Positions 18,278 to 28,243 of a stretch of DNA of 64,000 nt are shown here, one piece after another. The notes below the pieces were generated by a model that was not told where the DNA came from, made no database searches, and saw nothing but the letters and a program-made list of their open reading frames with translations. Numbering within the stretch: the stretch's first letter is position 1; the number at the start of each line of letters is the position of its first letter. This stretch comes from Yersinia frederiksenii ATCC 33641 (lineage in GTDB: Bacteria > Pseudomonadota > Gammaproteobacteria > Enterobacterales > Enterobacteriaceae): contig NZ_KN150731.1 of NCBI RefSeq assembly GCF_000754805.1, positions 1,837,559 to 1,901,558 on the forward strand, read 5' to 3'. A program made the translations under genes and the position numbers.

Positions 18278-19402
18278 ATGGGATGGTCTATTCCTAAAAT
18301 CCCTGAGCAATCGGTATTACCTCCGCCTCGTTATAGCTTGTGGATAATTACTTTAGTCATCATGTTGATAATGGGGGCAGGATTAGCTTTATTTATTGGC
18401 CGTTTTTCGACATATATTCCGATACTCCTTTATGGTGTATTACCAGCCCTGCTGTTGTGGTTTTGTATCTTCGGGGTAATACTTAACCGTTATGAACAGT
18501 CAGGTGCATCTGCGTTTGCCTGGCATGAAGAATCACAAAAAACGAAGTCGCAATGGCAGCAATGGAGTCGAAAGCAGCTCGCTATTGTGGGGAATGTTTT
18601 ATTGACCCCAGAGATTGACGGTATTAGCTCAATTATGGGGGAGCAAGCTAAAATCCCTATGTATCCTCAAAAGGCCCGCCCGTTATCGGGAGACCAACAG
18701 ACTTTACCATCACGATTAAATGAGATTGATAATAAGCTCGAAAGTCAGTCTTCAGGTTATCGTCATCATTTACATACCATATATGTATTACACTCTTCAG
18801 CACTTCATCGTGAAACAGTTCAAACTTCTATTTTCGGCCAGTGGGATCTTTTACCTGAATTTGTCTCTTCTCTTGAAGAAATCAATGAATTAAATATTGA
18901 AACTGAAATCGAGGGCATGATTTTAATTTTGTGCTTACAAAACTGGCCTAATAACATACAGCAAAAATCCAGTGAACTTATTTCAGCGCAACTGATTAGC
19001 TCACCAGAATTTATTAACGCACATGGTTATCCCGTTTTGGCAGGGCTAGGAAGGCTAATGCCATTAGCCCCCGGAAATCTGTCAGATGATCTAAATATGC
19101 TTTTTGATTACAACAAATTAGATTTTAATGAATTAGAGCATGTTTGGTTTTCGGGTGATACAGAGAATACCGCGGTGAATATCGCTTTATATGCAGATTC
19201 TCATGATTGGATATTACCTAAAAAGAAACCTGTTCATTATATTGATCTGACTTTCGGCCCTCCAGGAGAACTTATTTTGGGTCTGTCTTTGAGCATGATG
19301 GTAGAAGCAGCAAGAAAAACCTCACAAAACCAACTGATTATTTATCAAAAGCCACAATCTTCTGGTTGGATGTGTCTCATTACGAAGGAGCTATTTTCAT
19401 GA
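18278..19402 (+). CDS. Unrecognised T6SS-linked membrane protein
   Basis: 374-residue protein of unknown family, 2 bp after the PAAR gene and overlapping tssM by 4 bp. It has two N-terminal membrane helices (about residues 22-45 and 49-70), then a large soluble domain with no motif I can name. The tight coupling to tssM suggests it works at the membrane complex or in effector loading. It could instead be an accessory of the PAAR/VgrG module. Confidence 0.7.
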   Translation: MGWSIPKIPEQSVLPPPRYSLWIITLVIMLIMGAGLALFIGRFSTYIPILLYGVLPALLLWFCIFGVILNRYEQSGASAFAWHEESQKTKSQWQQWSRKQLAIVGNVLLTPEIDGISSIMGEQAKIPMYPQKARPLSGDQQTLPSRLNEIDNKLESQSSGYRHHLHTIYVLHSSALHRETVQTSIFGQWDLLPEFVSSLEEINELNIETEIEGMILILCLQNWPNNIQQKSSELISAQLISSPEFINAHGYPVLAGLGRLMPLAPGNLSDDLNMLFDYNKLDFNELEHVWFSGDTENTAVNIALYADSHDWILPKKKPVHYIDLTFGPPGELILGLSLSMMVEAARKTSQNQLIIYQKPQSSGWMCLITKELFS

Positions 19403-22400
19403 ACCAAGAGAAAGGATCTCGACCACTACGCTATGGTTTTTGGGGATATCTTCTTCTGATTATTGGTTTGGCCGGGGTTAGTGCTCTGCTCTTGATAGTT
19501 TTCCAGCGCCAACTGGTAGATAGAGGCGTGTTGATCTCTACTGCCTGGCTAATATGGGGGGGGATTTTTTCGGCTCTTCTGATGGGGCTTATTGGGATGG
19601 CATTTTGGTGGCGATGGAAACAAAGCATAAGGCAAATTGCGTTTAAACCAAAACTACCGACGAAACAAGAAACGGAAGCAATAAATAAAACCTCATCCAA
19701 CAGTAATTTAACGTCTGATATTAAAACAAGCCTCCAGCAGCAATATGGCCATTTCTGGCCCCGCAAAGTGCGCATTCTCTTACTCACCGGCAGTGCGGCT
19801 GATGTTGAACAGCTCACCCCCGGCCTGACATCGCAATACTGGCAGGAAGACAGTGGCACTGTACTGTTGTGGGGGGGGGAACTGGGTGCGCAGGCCGATA
19901 GTGCATGGCTGGGTGCTCTGCGTAAATTGCGCCGTCGTCCGCTGGATGGCGTCGTCTGGGTCACCTCTGCTTTAGCCCGTAGCCCCCAATTGGGTCAGGA
20001 AAACGGCAAAACAACACTTTCCACTGATATGATGGACAGCGTGGCGCAGGCGTTTGCTTCACGCTATGCACTCCTCGGCTGGCGGTTGCCGCTGTATGTC
20101 TGGTCACTGCATGCCGATGATGGTGCCGAGCGCATCACGCAATCAGTCGGCTGTTTACTGCCTGCGGGTTGTAAGGCTGACGAACTGAGAGCACAGCTTG
20201 TTGGGTTGGTTCCGTCCTTGATTGAGCAGGGCACGCAACAGATTAGCAGCAACACCCAGCACCCATTTTTGTTGCAACTGGCCGATCAGTTAGCACGTCA
20301 GCCGGATTCTGTCGTAGCCCCTCTTGCGACGCTGCTGAATCCCTATCGTCCCTCACCGCTGGCGGGGATTATCTTCAGTCCGACATCTGTCAATGCAAAG
20401 CGCAGCGTGAAGCACCATTGGGGCAAGGATAATCGCTGGGATGTGTTGATTGACTCACTGTCGTCATTACCCACTGGCTTGGCCGCGAAAAAGTTGGGCT
20501 TCGCCTGGCGTAAAACACTGGGAATGACGGTTGCAGGCATTATGGTGCTGTGGGGCGCGGGAATGGTAATGTCATTCCTGGTCAATCGCGACACCATTAA
20601 TACCAGTGATTCTCAGGTGAAACTGGCAGCTAACGTGCAGCAGCCCCTGCCAGCGCGTCTTCAGGCACAACTGGAACTGCAACATACACTGGACCGGCTT
20701 CAATACCGCCAACGGCAAGGTGCCCCCTGGTTCAGCCGGTTTGGTCTGAGTCAAAACGATGCTTTGCTGGCTGCACTTTGGCCTCACTATCAGGCCAGCG
20801 CCACCCCCCTATTGCGTGATGCAGCCGCCCGTCACCTTGAAGAACAACTCAACACCATGGCGCAGCTTCCCCCCGATTCTCCGTTACGTGACACGTTGGT
20901 GAAACCCGCTTATGACCAGTTAAAACTCTATCTGATGTTGGCTCGTCCGGAAAAAATGGATGCAGCATGGTTTAGCACCACGCTGCTCCGCGACTGGCCA
21001 CAGCGCAATGGTGTGCCGGATAGTACCTGGCAGGGCATTGGCCCGGCTCTACTGGATTTTTATGCCCGAAATCTGTCGCTGCATCCTGCCTGGCGTCTGA
21101 AGTTGGATGAAAACTTGGTCCATCAGGTGCGTACCCGGCTGATCAGTCAGATGGGAGCCCGCAACAGTGAATCATCGCTCTACCAGAAGATGTTGGCTCA
21201 GGTCGCGCACCAGTATGCTGATTTGCGTTTGTCCGACATGACTGGCGATACCGATGCTGAGCGGATCTTTACCACCGATGCCGTCGTGCCGGGGATGTTT
21301 ACCCGTAAAGCCTGGGATGACGCTGTAAAACCGGCGATTGAAAAAGTGGTCAGCGAGCGTCGGGAAGAGATGGACTGGGTGCTGAGTGACAGCAAAAATG
21401 CCGTGTTGCAGCAGGATTCTCCTGAAGCACTGCAGGCACGCCTGAAAGCGCGCTATTTTGCTGACTTCTCCACCAGTTGGCTCGACTTCCTCAACAGTCT
21501 GCACTGGCAACAGGCACAGACGCTGTCGGACTCTATCGACCAGCTCACCCTGATGGCTGACGTGCGTCAGTCCCCTTTGGTGGCACTCATGAACACTTTG
21601 AGTATACAGGGGAAAACCGGGCAAACCGGTGAGGCATTGTCGGACTCGCTGGTGAAATCAGCCAAGAATCTATTAAACCGAGAGGATCAGCCTGCTATTG
21701 ATCAGCAAGCCGGTGCTCAAGGACCGCTGGATGCTACTTTCGGACCCGTGCTGGCATTGATGGACATAAAAGGTGGACAGGGTACTACCAACCTCAGTCT
21801 GCCAACCTTCCTGACCCGAGTCACTCAGGTACGTCTCAAGCTTCAGCAGGTGGTGAATGCCGCTGACCCTCAGGCCATGACACAAACTCTTGCCCAGACG
21901 GTATTTCAGGGCAAGGCGGTCGATCTGACCGAAACTCGTGATTACGGCAGTCTGGTCGCAGCCAGCCTTGGTCAGGAATGGAGTGGGTTTGGGCAGACCG
22001 TGTTTGTTCAGCCGATGGAACAGGCATGGCAGCAAGTATTAACGCCCGCAGCCCAGAGCCTGAATGCCCAGTGGCAGGCCTCTATTGTTGATGATTGGAA
22101 CAGCACTTTCGGCGGGCGTTATCCCTTAAAAAATACCAGCAGTGAGGTATCACTCCCATTACTGGCGCGTTACCTCAACAGCGACAGCGGGCGGATCGCT
22201 CGCTTCCTGCAAACTCGGCTCAATGGTGTGCTGCATAAAGAGGGCAGCCATTGGGTGCCGGACAGCATTAATGCTCAGGGACTGACGTTCAACCCCGCGT
22301 TCCTAAAGGCCGTGGACCAGTTAAGTTACCTATCTGACATCGTGTTTGCCGACGGTGAAGCGGGAATTCGCTTTGAACTGCGTCCGGGTACTGCCAAGGA

Positions 22401-22815
22401 CGTGATGCAAACCGACCTGGTGATCGACAGTCAGAAGCTCAGCTATTACAACCAATTGCCCGTTTGGAAGCGTTTCATCTGGCCCAATGACACCGAAGCA
22501 CCGGGTGCCAGCCTGAGCTGGATAAGCACTCAGGCTGGTACCCGGCAGTTTGCCGATCACCCCGGAGCTTGGGGGTGGATTCGTTTACTGGAGAAAGCTC
22601 AGGTGACACCGTATCAGGGAGTGAACAGCAGTTTTAATCTCACGTGGAAAGCCCCTGATGGCAGACCGCTGAACTACACCCTACGGACCGAAGCCGGAGA
22701 CGGTCCGCTGGCCTTACTGAAACTGCGCAACTTTGTGTTACCGGCACAAATATTCAGTGTGGATGCAACAAACAGTGTTCAGCGACCGGATACTACAACA
22801 GGAGAGGGCGACTGA
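19399..22815 (+). CDS. tssM: T6SS membrane complex protein TssM (IcmF family)
   Basis: 1138-residue TssM, the central inner-membrane and periplasmic pillar of the TssJLM complex. There are two membrane helices near residues 12-35 and 42-65, a cytoplasmic domain, a third helix at about 374-395, and a long periplasmic IcmF-related domain to the C terminus. The cytoplasmic domain has no Walker A motif: where a GxxGxGKT loop is usual, this protein reads RILLLTGSAADVEQL. The ATG at 19399 follows AAGGAG by 8 bp and overlaps the previous stop (ATGA). Its stop overlaps tssA. Confidence 0.94.
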   Translation: MNQEKGSRPLRYGFWGYLLLIIGLAGVSALLLIVFQRQLVDRGVLISTAWLIWGGIFSALLMGLIGMAFWWRWKQSIRQIAFKPKLPTKQETEAINKTSSNSNLTSDIKTSLQQQYGHFWPRKVRILLLTGSAADVEQLTPGLTSQYWQEDSGTVLLWGGELGAQADSAWLGALRKLRRRPLDGVVWVTSALARSPQLGQENGKTTLSTDMMDSVAQAFASRYALLGWRLPLYVWSLHADDGAERITQSVGCLLPAGCKADELRAQLVGLVPSLIEQGTQQISSNTQHPFLLQLADQLARQPDSVVAPLATLLNPYRPSPLAGIIFSPTSVNAKRSVKHHWGKDNRWDVLIDSLSSLPTGLAAKKLGFAWRKTLGMTVAGIMVLWGAGMVMSFLVNRDTINTSDSQVKLAANVQQPLPARLQAQLELQHTLDRLQYRQRQGAPWFSRFGLSQNDALLAALWPHYQASATPLLRDAAARHLEEQLNTMAQLPPDSPLRDTLVKPAYDQLKLYLMLARPEKMDAAWFSTTLLRDWPQRNGVPDSTWQGIGPALLDFYARNLSLHPAWRLKLDENLVHQVRTRLISQMGARNSESSLYQKMLAQVAHQYADLRLSDMTGDTDAERIFTTDAVVPGMFTRKAWDDAVKPAIEKVVSERREEMDWVLSDSKNAVLQQDSPEALQARLKARYFADFSTSWLDFLNSLHWQQAQTLSDSIDQLTLMADVRQSPLVALMNTLSIQGKTGQTGEALSDSLVKSAKNLLNREDQPAIDQQAGAQGPLDATFGPVLALMDIKGGQGTTNLSLPTFLTRVTQVRLKLQQVVNAADPQAMTQTLAQTVFQGKAVDLTETRDYGSLVAASLGQEWSGFGQTVFVQPMEQAWQQVLTPAAQSLNAQWQASIVDDWNSTFGGRYPLKNTSSEVSLPLLARYLNSDSGRIARFLQTRLNGVLHKEGSHWVPDSINAQGLTFNPAFLKAVDQLSYLSDIVFADGEAGIRFELRPGTAKDVMQTDLVIDSQKLSYYNQLPVWKRFIWPNDTEAPGASLSWISTQAGTRQFADHPGAWGWIRLLEKAQVTPYQGVNSSFNLTWKAPDGRPLNYTLRTEAGDGPLALLKLRNFVLPAQIFSVDATNSVQRPDTTTGEGD

Positions 22816-24401
22816 TGGCGACGTTGCACACATTACTCAATGCCTGCCATGCCGAACAGCAAGCACTTTCGCAACAGGTACAGCAACAGATCACTCTCTG
22901 GGATAAATGGCTGCTGCCGATTGCGCCGGATTCTCCGGTGGGTGATGACCCCGGTTACGACGATGATTTCCAGCAGATGCGTGAAGAGGTCAACAAACTG
23001 TCCGGCGCAGACACGAGTTTGGTCTGTGCACTGGCGGAAAAACTGCTGACGGGAGCATGTAAGGATGTGCGCGTTGCGACGTACTATATCTGGGCGCGAC
23101 TGCACATCGATGGTGAAGCCGGGTTAGCGGATGGCCTGGCTCTACTGGCCGGATTGATCCAACGCTTTGGCGATGAACTGCATCCGCAACGTGGTAACAG
23201 CCGCAAACTAGCACTGGAATGGCTGGCGGGTAACCGGGTGCTGGACAGCCTGTCACTCTACCCGGAAGTGGCCAAGGCTGACTTTGAACGCATCGTGGGG
23301 GCGCTGGCGTTAACCGAAGACGGAGTGAGTTGCTGGGATGAGCCCATCCGTCCTCAGCTCGGTGGTCTTTATACCGCGCTGGAAAATAGACTGATGCAGT
23401 CCGGCGGCCCTGATGCCGTCATTCCACAAAACAGCAGTTCCTCCCGTCACGTGGCCCCTGATACTCCAGCCTTGAAAGCCGTCACCTCTGGGCGTGATTT
23501 ACTCGATCAGGCAAAACTGCTGGCGGCTTTTTTGCGCGACCAGCCAAATGGCTGGCTGTCGGGCCATCATCTGATGAAAAGTATTCGTTTAGACACATTA
23601 CATGAATTGCCGCCGCTGGCTGCTGATGGATGTACCCGTCTGGCCCCGCCAAAGCCAGAGAACCGTGCACTGCTGAAACGTCTTTATTTGCAACAAAGCT
23701 GGCTGGAATTGCTGGAGCAAACTGACATCCTGTTTGCGCAGGGCGTCAATCACCTGTGGCTGGATCTTCAGTGGTATACCCATCAGGCACTGATGAAAAC
23801 GGGGGCACCGTATGAGCGCTGGGCTGACATCATTAAGCAGGACCTGAATGGCCTGCTGACCCGCCTGCCGGGGCTCGAAGGGCTAGCATTCAATGACGGT
23901 ACCCCGTTCGCCGACGAAGTGACACTGCACTGGATAAACCAGCAGGTTATGGCAGCAGAAAGTTGGGGCAGTGAACCCGCCGCCTCCGCCAGCACCGTGG
24001 GTGATGACGATATTTTGCAACTGGAGCCGGAAGCGCTGGTACAGGCCGACAGTGAAGGTGTGGAAGCCGCGTTAAACTGGCTGCAGAACCGTCCAAATGC
24101 TCGCACGCCTCGCCATCAATGGCTGATCCGCCTGCTGATGGCTCGGGTGGCCGAGCAGTACGGCAAGAACGATATGGCATTGCATTTGCTGGGTGAACTG
24201 GAGGGCAACGCAATCCAGATGACGCTGACACAATGGGAGCCGGAACTGTTGTTTGAAGTGAAAGCCCGTCGCCTGAAACTGCTGCGAATGAAAGCCAGCC
24301 GGACAGAGTCGGACAAATCGCGTCTGTATAGCGAGATGGAAAACCTGCTCGCCGGATTAGTTGCCCTCGATCCGGCAAGGGCTGCAGTCCTGTGCGGTTA
24401 A
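22815..24401 (+). CDS. tssA: T6SS protein TssA
   Basis: 528-residue TssA with an N-terminal ImpA-N domain (about residues 30-150, including YIWARLHIDGEAGLADGLALLAGLIQRFG) and a C-terminal VasJ-type helical region. TssA proteins organise baseplate assembly and sheath polymerisation. The start overlaps the tssM stop (TGATG) and is preceded by GGAGAGGG. A VasL/TagA-like relative is encoded at the end of the cluster. Confidence 0.92.
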   Translation: MATLHTLLNACHAEQQALSQQVQQQITLWDKWLLPIAPDSPVGDDPGYDDDFQQMREEVNKLSGADTSLVCALAEKLLTGACKDVRVATYYIWARLHIDGEAGLADGLALLAGLIQRFGDELHPQRGNSRKLALEWLAGNRVLDSLSLYPEVAKADFERIVGALALTEDGVSCWDEPIRPQLGGLYTALENRLMQSGGPDAVIPQNSSSSRHVAPDTPALKAVTSGRDLLDQAKLLAAFLRDQPNGWLSGHHLMKSIRLDTLHELPPLAADGCTRLAPPKPENRALLKRLYLQQSWLELLEQTDILFAQGVNHLWLDLQWYTHQALMKTGAPYERWADIIKQDLNGLLTRLPGLEGLAFNDGTPFADEVTLHWINQQVMAAESWGSEPAASASTVGDDDILQLEPEALVQADSEGVEAALNWLQNRPNARTPRHQWLIRLLMARVAEQYGKNDMALHLLGELEGNAIQMTLTQWEPELLFEVKARRLKLLRMKASRTESDKSRLYSEMENLLAGLVALDPARAAVLCG

Positions 24402-24432
24402 TTGATAACCCTATCCTGATAAAAAGAAAACG

Positions 24433-26196
24433 ATGAAAGACCTGACCCTGCGTTATTACGACGCTGAAATGCGTTATCTGCGCGATGCAGCCAAAGAGTT
24501 TGCCCAAACTCACCCTGACCGGGCGGCCATGTTAGATCTGGATAAACCCGGTGCGGCTGATCCTTACGTTGAGCGTCTGTTTGAAGGTTTTGCCTTCTCC
24601 ATGGGGCGACTACGTGAAAAAATTGACGACGACCTGCCGGAGTTCACCGAAGGGTTGGTGAGCATGCTGTGGCCACACTATCTGCGCACCATTCCCTCGC
24701 TGTCGGTGGTGGCGCTGACCCCGGATGTTCCGGCGATGAAAATGGCCGAAACCGTACCTGCAGGCATGGAGGTTTATTCACGGCCAATTGGGCCAAAAAA
24801 CACCGTCTGTCAGTACCGAACCACCCGCGATATGGCACTCAACCCACTCGCCGTCTCAACAGTTGTGATGGCGACGGAGCCCGATGGCCGCTCTGTATTG
24901 CGTCTGCGGCTGGCATGCAGCCCGCAGGCTGACTGGTCGCAGGTGGACTTGCATCGTCTGTGTTTTTATCTGGCGGGAGAGGCGTCGGTCAGCAGTGCGT
25001 TACATCTGGCACTGACTCGGCGTCAGGCCGCACTTTATTTACGTTTGCCCAATCAGGCCGACCGGATAAAGCTGGATGGCTGGTTTTCACCCGGTGGTTT
25101 TGCAGACGAAGATCTGCTGTGGCCCAAAGGCGACAGTGCATTTAGTGGCTATCAGTTATTGCTGGAATATTTCACTTTCCGCGAGAAGTTTATGTTCGTG
25201 CACCTAAATGGACTGGATACGGTGACGTTGCCTGCGGGGATTGCCTGGTTTGATATCGAAGTGGTATTTGACAGCCAGTGGCAAAGTGACCTCCCGGTAA
25301 GGAATGACGCGCTTCACTTGCATTGTGTTCCAGTGATTAACCTGTTTTCTCTGGAAGCTGACCCGTTGACCATCAATGGGCTAGAAAGTGAGTATATGCT
25401 GCGCCCGCGGCGCCTGCAGGATGGGCACACCGAAATTTACTCCGTGGACACGGTGACCGGTTCGCAACGGACATCCGATGCCACCTATGTTCCTTTTACC
25501 AGTTTTCGCCATCGCGGCGGAATGCAGCGACGTCATGCGCCGGAACGTTATTACCATACCCGCGTAAAACGGGGAGTGACCGGATTGCATGATACCTGGT
25601 TGCTCCTTGGAGGCCAGCAGTGGGAAGCGGACAGACTGTTCAATCGCGAGGCGGTATCGCTGAAAATTACCGGTACCAATGGCCAGCTACCGCGCAAAGC
25701 ATTACAGAGCACGTTGTTGGACCGTTGCGAAGCGGTGTTACAGACATCGCTGAAAGTGCGCAATCTCTGTAAGCCTACGCTACCGTCTTATCCTCCGGCG
25801 GAAGACCACTTTCAGTGGCGGGTACTGAGTCACCTAGGTTCAAGCTATCTCAACCTGATGAGCAGCGCACAAGTGCTGCGTGGGACGCTGGAGCTATACA
25901 ACTGGCAGGGGGATGAACTGAATAACCGGCGTCTTGACGCCATTCAACATGTGCAGCACCACCAGACTCAGCGTTTTGAAAAGGGCTTTCTGCTGCGAGG
26001 CATCGACATTGAAGTGACATTGGATGGCAACGGTTTTACCGGTGAGGGTGACATTCATCTTTTCGGGGAGATGCTCAACCGTTTCTTTGCCCTTTACGCT
26101 GACATCCATTTGTTTAATCAACTCACCCTTATCGTCCAGCCTGCCGGGAAATGTATCCGATGGAAAGAGAATCACAATCAGCGTCTGCCCGGCTAA
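24433..26196 (+). CDS. tssF: T6SS baseplate protein TssF
   Basis: 587-residue TssF (ImpG/VasA) baseplate wedge subunit. The conserved opening LRYYDAEMRYLRDAAKEFAQTHPD, YVERLFEGFAFSMGRLREKI and the Leu-Trp-Pro-His motif in VSMLWPHYLR are clear. The protein is full length. Its last 46 bp overlap the start of tssG. Confidence 0.95.
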   Translation: MKDLTLRYYDAEMRYLRDAAKEFAQTHPDRAAMLDLDKPGAADPYVERLFEGFAFSMGRLREKIDDDLPEFTEGLVSMLWPHYLRTIPSLSVVALTPDVPAMKMAETVPAGMEVYSRPIGPKNTVCQYRTTRDMALNPLAVSTVVMATEPDGRSVLRLRLACSPQADWSQVDLHRLCFYLAGEASVSSALHLALTRRQAALYLRLPNQADRIKLDGWFSPGGFADEDLLWPKGDSAFSGYQLLLEYFTFREKFMFVHLNGLDTVTLPAGIAWFDIEVVFDSQWQSDLPVRNDALHLHCVPVINLFSLEADPLTINGLESEYMLRPRRLQDGHTEIYSVDTVTGSQRTSDATYVPFTSFRHRGGMQRRHAPERYYHTRVKRGVTGLHDTWLLLGGQQWEADRLFNREAVSLKITGTNGQLPRKALQSTLLDRCEAVLQTSLKVRNLCKPTLPSYPPAEDHFQWRVLSHLGSSYLNLMSSAQVLRGTLELYNWQGDELNNRRLDAIQHVQHHQTQRFEKGFLLRGIDIEVTLDGNGFTGEGDIHLFGEMLNRFFALYADIHLFNQLTLIVQPAGKCIRWKENHNQRLPG

Positions 26197-27257
26197 TCGA
26201 ACAACTGCGCGATAAACTGCCCTATACCCAGTTTTATCGCTTCTGTCAGTTACTGGAACAAAGCCAGCCGGATGCTCCTCCGCTGGGTAGCCACTGGCAG
26301 GTGAGGCATGACCCGGTTCGTTTTCGTCCGCATCCGGGCATGGGTTTTCCGGCCAGTGAATTTAAACGGGTGGAGATACCCGAACATGCACACCTTCCGC
26401 CGACCATTCGCACTACCTTTATGGGGCTGTATGGTGTGGAGTCACCACTGCCTACTGCGTATATCGACGATATAACCCAGCGCAGGGAAGGGTATGAGGC
26501 GGTCAGCGATTTTCTGGATATTTTCAATCACCGGTTGATCACTCAGTACTACCGTATCTGGCGTAAGTACTCTTATCCGGCCAGTTTTTCTCCCGGCGGT
26601 ACGGATAAAACCTCTCAGTATCTGTTGAGCCTCTGTGGTCTGGGTATTGAGGGATGTGCACAGAATATCGCCACGCCGGTATCCCGCTTTCTGGCACTAA
26701 CCGGCATGATGCGCCTGCCCACGCGAACCAGTGAGGGCATAATTGCGCTGGTTCAGTTACTGGCACCGGAAACAGAGGCCCGCGTGATAGCGCATGATCG
26801 CTGCCGTATCCCCTTGCGCAATCCACTGGCACTGAGTGCGCGCCACCCCGTCAGCATGAGTAATAGCCCGGTGATGGGCAGTCATGCTGTGGATGTTAAT
26901 AGTCAGATATTACTGCGACTGAAGACGGATAACCCCGATGAAGCTAGAGCGTGGCTACCTGGTGGGCAGTTACACACGGACTTTCTGGCGTTATTGCAGG
27001 TGTATCTTGGGTCGCGGCTGAATGTGCGTTTACAGCTGTCTGTCTTACGCTCGTTGTTGCCTGATGCCCAACTTTCCTGTCAGCCGAACAGTACGGGTAT
27101 TCTGTTAGGTCGAACCTCCGTGATGCGAACACAGCGCGCCACTGTGACGACACCAACTGATATTGAAATAATCACGATTAATCTGGGCCGCTATCAGCGT
27201 GTTCAGGAAAATTTTCACCGAAGGGAAACCGATGAACATGGCGATTATCGCTGGTAA
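26151..27257 (+). CDS. tssG: T6SS baseplate protein TssG
   Basis: 368-residue TssG (ImpH/VasB) baseplate subunit, partner of TssF. The family N terminus FYRFCQLLEQ and GFPASEFKRVE, FMGLYGVESPLPTAY and FLDIFNHRLI motifs are visible. An ATG 9 bp further in (26160) is an alternative start. It overlaps tssF at its start and tssJ at its end, so these three genes are translationally coupled. Confidence 0.94.
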   Translation: MYPMERESQSASARLIEQLRDKLPYTQFYRFCQLLEQSQPDAPPLGSHWQVRHDPVRFRPHPGMGFPASEFKRVEIPEHAHLPPTIRTTFMGLYGVESPLPTAYIDDITQRREGYEAVSDFLDIFNHRLITQYYRIWRKYSYPASFSPGGTDKTSQYLLSLCGLGIEGCAQNIATPVSRFLALTGMMRLPTRTSEGIIALVQLLAPETEARVIAHDRCRIPLRNPLALSARHPVSMSNSPVMGSHAVDVNSQILLRLKTDNPDEARAWLPGGQLHTDFLALLQVYLGSRLNVRLQLSVLRSLLPDAQLSCQPNSTGILLGRTSVMRTQRATVTTPTDIEIITINLGRYQRVQENFHRRETDEHGDYRW

Positions 27258-27774
27258 AACACGTTTTGCATTACTGATGCTGGTGATGATATCTACTCTG
27301 AGTGGGTGTGGACTGACCCAGAAAGTGAGTGACAGCACCGTTGCCATGACAAAATCCATTTTTTATAAGCAGGTGAAAACACTGCATCTGGATATACAGG
27401 CACGGGACGCGGTAAACAACAATGCGACAGGCGCTCCGCTGGCCACGGTGGTGCGTATCTATCAGCTACATGATCGTAAAACGTTTGATGGCACCGATTA
27501 TCCCTCTTTATTTGCCGAGGACAGCCATGCCATCAAAGCTGATCTGGTTGCCGAGAAAGACATCCGTATTCGTCCAGGCGCTGCTGTGTCCATTGATATG
27601 CCAATGGACGAAAAAGCGCAGTATGTGGCGGTGGTAGGTATGTTTCTGGCTCCCGATATTGCTAACAACACCTGGCGGGTGGTGTTGAGCCGTGATGATC
27701 TCGACCCCGATAAGGCTCGTCAGATTGAACTGAATAATCATGGGATGACACTGTTACCTTTGAAGGATAAGTAA
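27232..27774 (+). CDS. tssJ: T6SS outer-membrane lipoprotein TssJ
   Basis: 180-residue lipoprotein with a signal peptide ending in the lipobox STLSGC (Cys near residue 25). The mature part has the beta-sandwich signature of TssJ, including VVRIYQL and DIRIRPGAAVSIDMPMDEKAQYVAVVGMF. It anchors TssM to the outer membrane. The ATG at 27232 follows AAGGGA and overlaps tssG by 26 bp; an earlier in-frame codon would spoil the signal peptide. Confidence 0.94.
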   Translation: MNMAIIAGKTRFALLMLVMISTLSGCGLTQKVSDSTVAMTKSIFYKQVKTLHLDIQARDAVNNNATGAPLATVVRIYQLHDRKTFDGTDYPSLFAEDSHAIKADLVAEKDIRIRPGAAVSIDMPMDEKAQYVAVVGMFLAPDIANNTWRVVLSRDDLDPDKARQIELNNHGMTLLPLKDK

Positions 27775-27775
27775 T

Positions 27776-28219
27776 ATGTCCCAGCCTTCTCTCTATGAAA
27801 TGCTGTTCGGTAACGTAGCTGGTGGCCTTGATCTCGATCAGGTGAACGAAACTCATCAGGGAATTCTATCGGTGGTCGACAATATGCAGCGCATTCTTAA
27901 CTGCCGTGCTGGTACGCTCAGCCATCTGCCAGATTACGGCCTACCAGACATGAGCAAAATTCTGCAGGGGATGCCCGGCACCGCGCATTCACTGCTGACC
28001 ACGCTATCTAACACATTGCTAAAATATGAGCCACGGCTGAAAAGTCTCAACGTTGTGCTGCTGCCGCAATCCTCTCCGGGGCATTTGGAGTATGGGATTG
28101 ATGCCGAGCTGAAAGAGTATGGGTTGGTGCACTTTGGTACAGTGTTTATGCCAGAAGGCCGAGTGTTGATACGTCATCTTAAACAACAAAATTATCTCAA
28201 TCCGGACGAGCCCTTTTAA
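27776..28219 (+). CDS. tssE: T6SS baseplate protein TssE
   Basis: 147-residue TssE, a gp25-like baseplate subunit that starts sheath assembly. The family motif DNMQRILNCRAGTLSHLPDYGLPDM is intact, as is the C-terminal beta part. The gene begins 1 bp after the tssJ stop, with AAGGA at proper spacing. Confidence 0.94.
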   Translation: MSQPSLYEMLFGNVAGGLDLDQVNETHQGILSVVDNMQRILNCRAGTLSHLPDYGLPDMSKILQGMPGTAHSLLTTLSNTLLKYEPRLKSLNVVLLPQSSPGHLEYGIDAELKEYGLVHFGTVFMPEGRVLIRHLKQQNYLNPDEPF

Positions 28220-28243
28220 CGCCGGTTCAGGGAAGACAATCTC

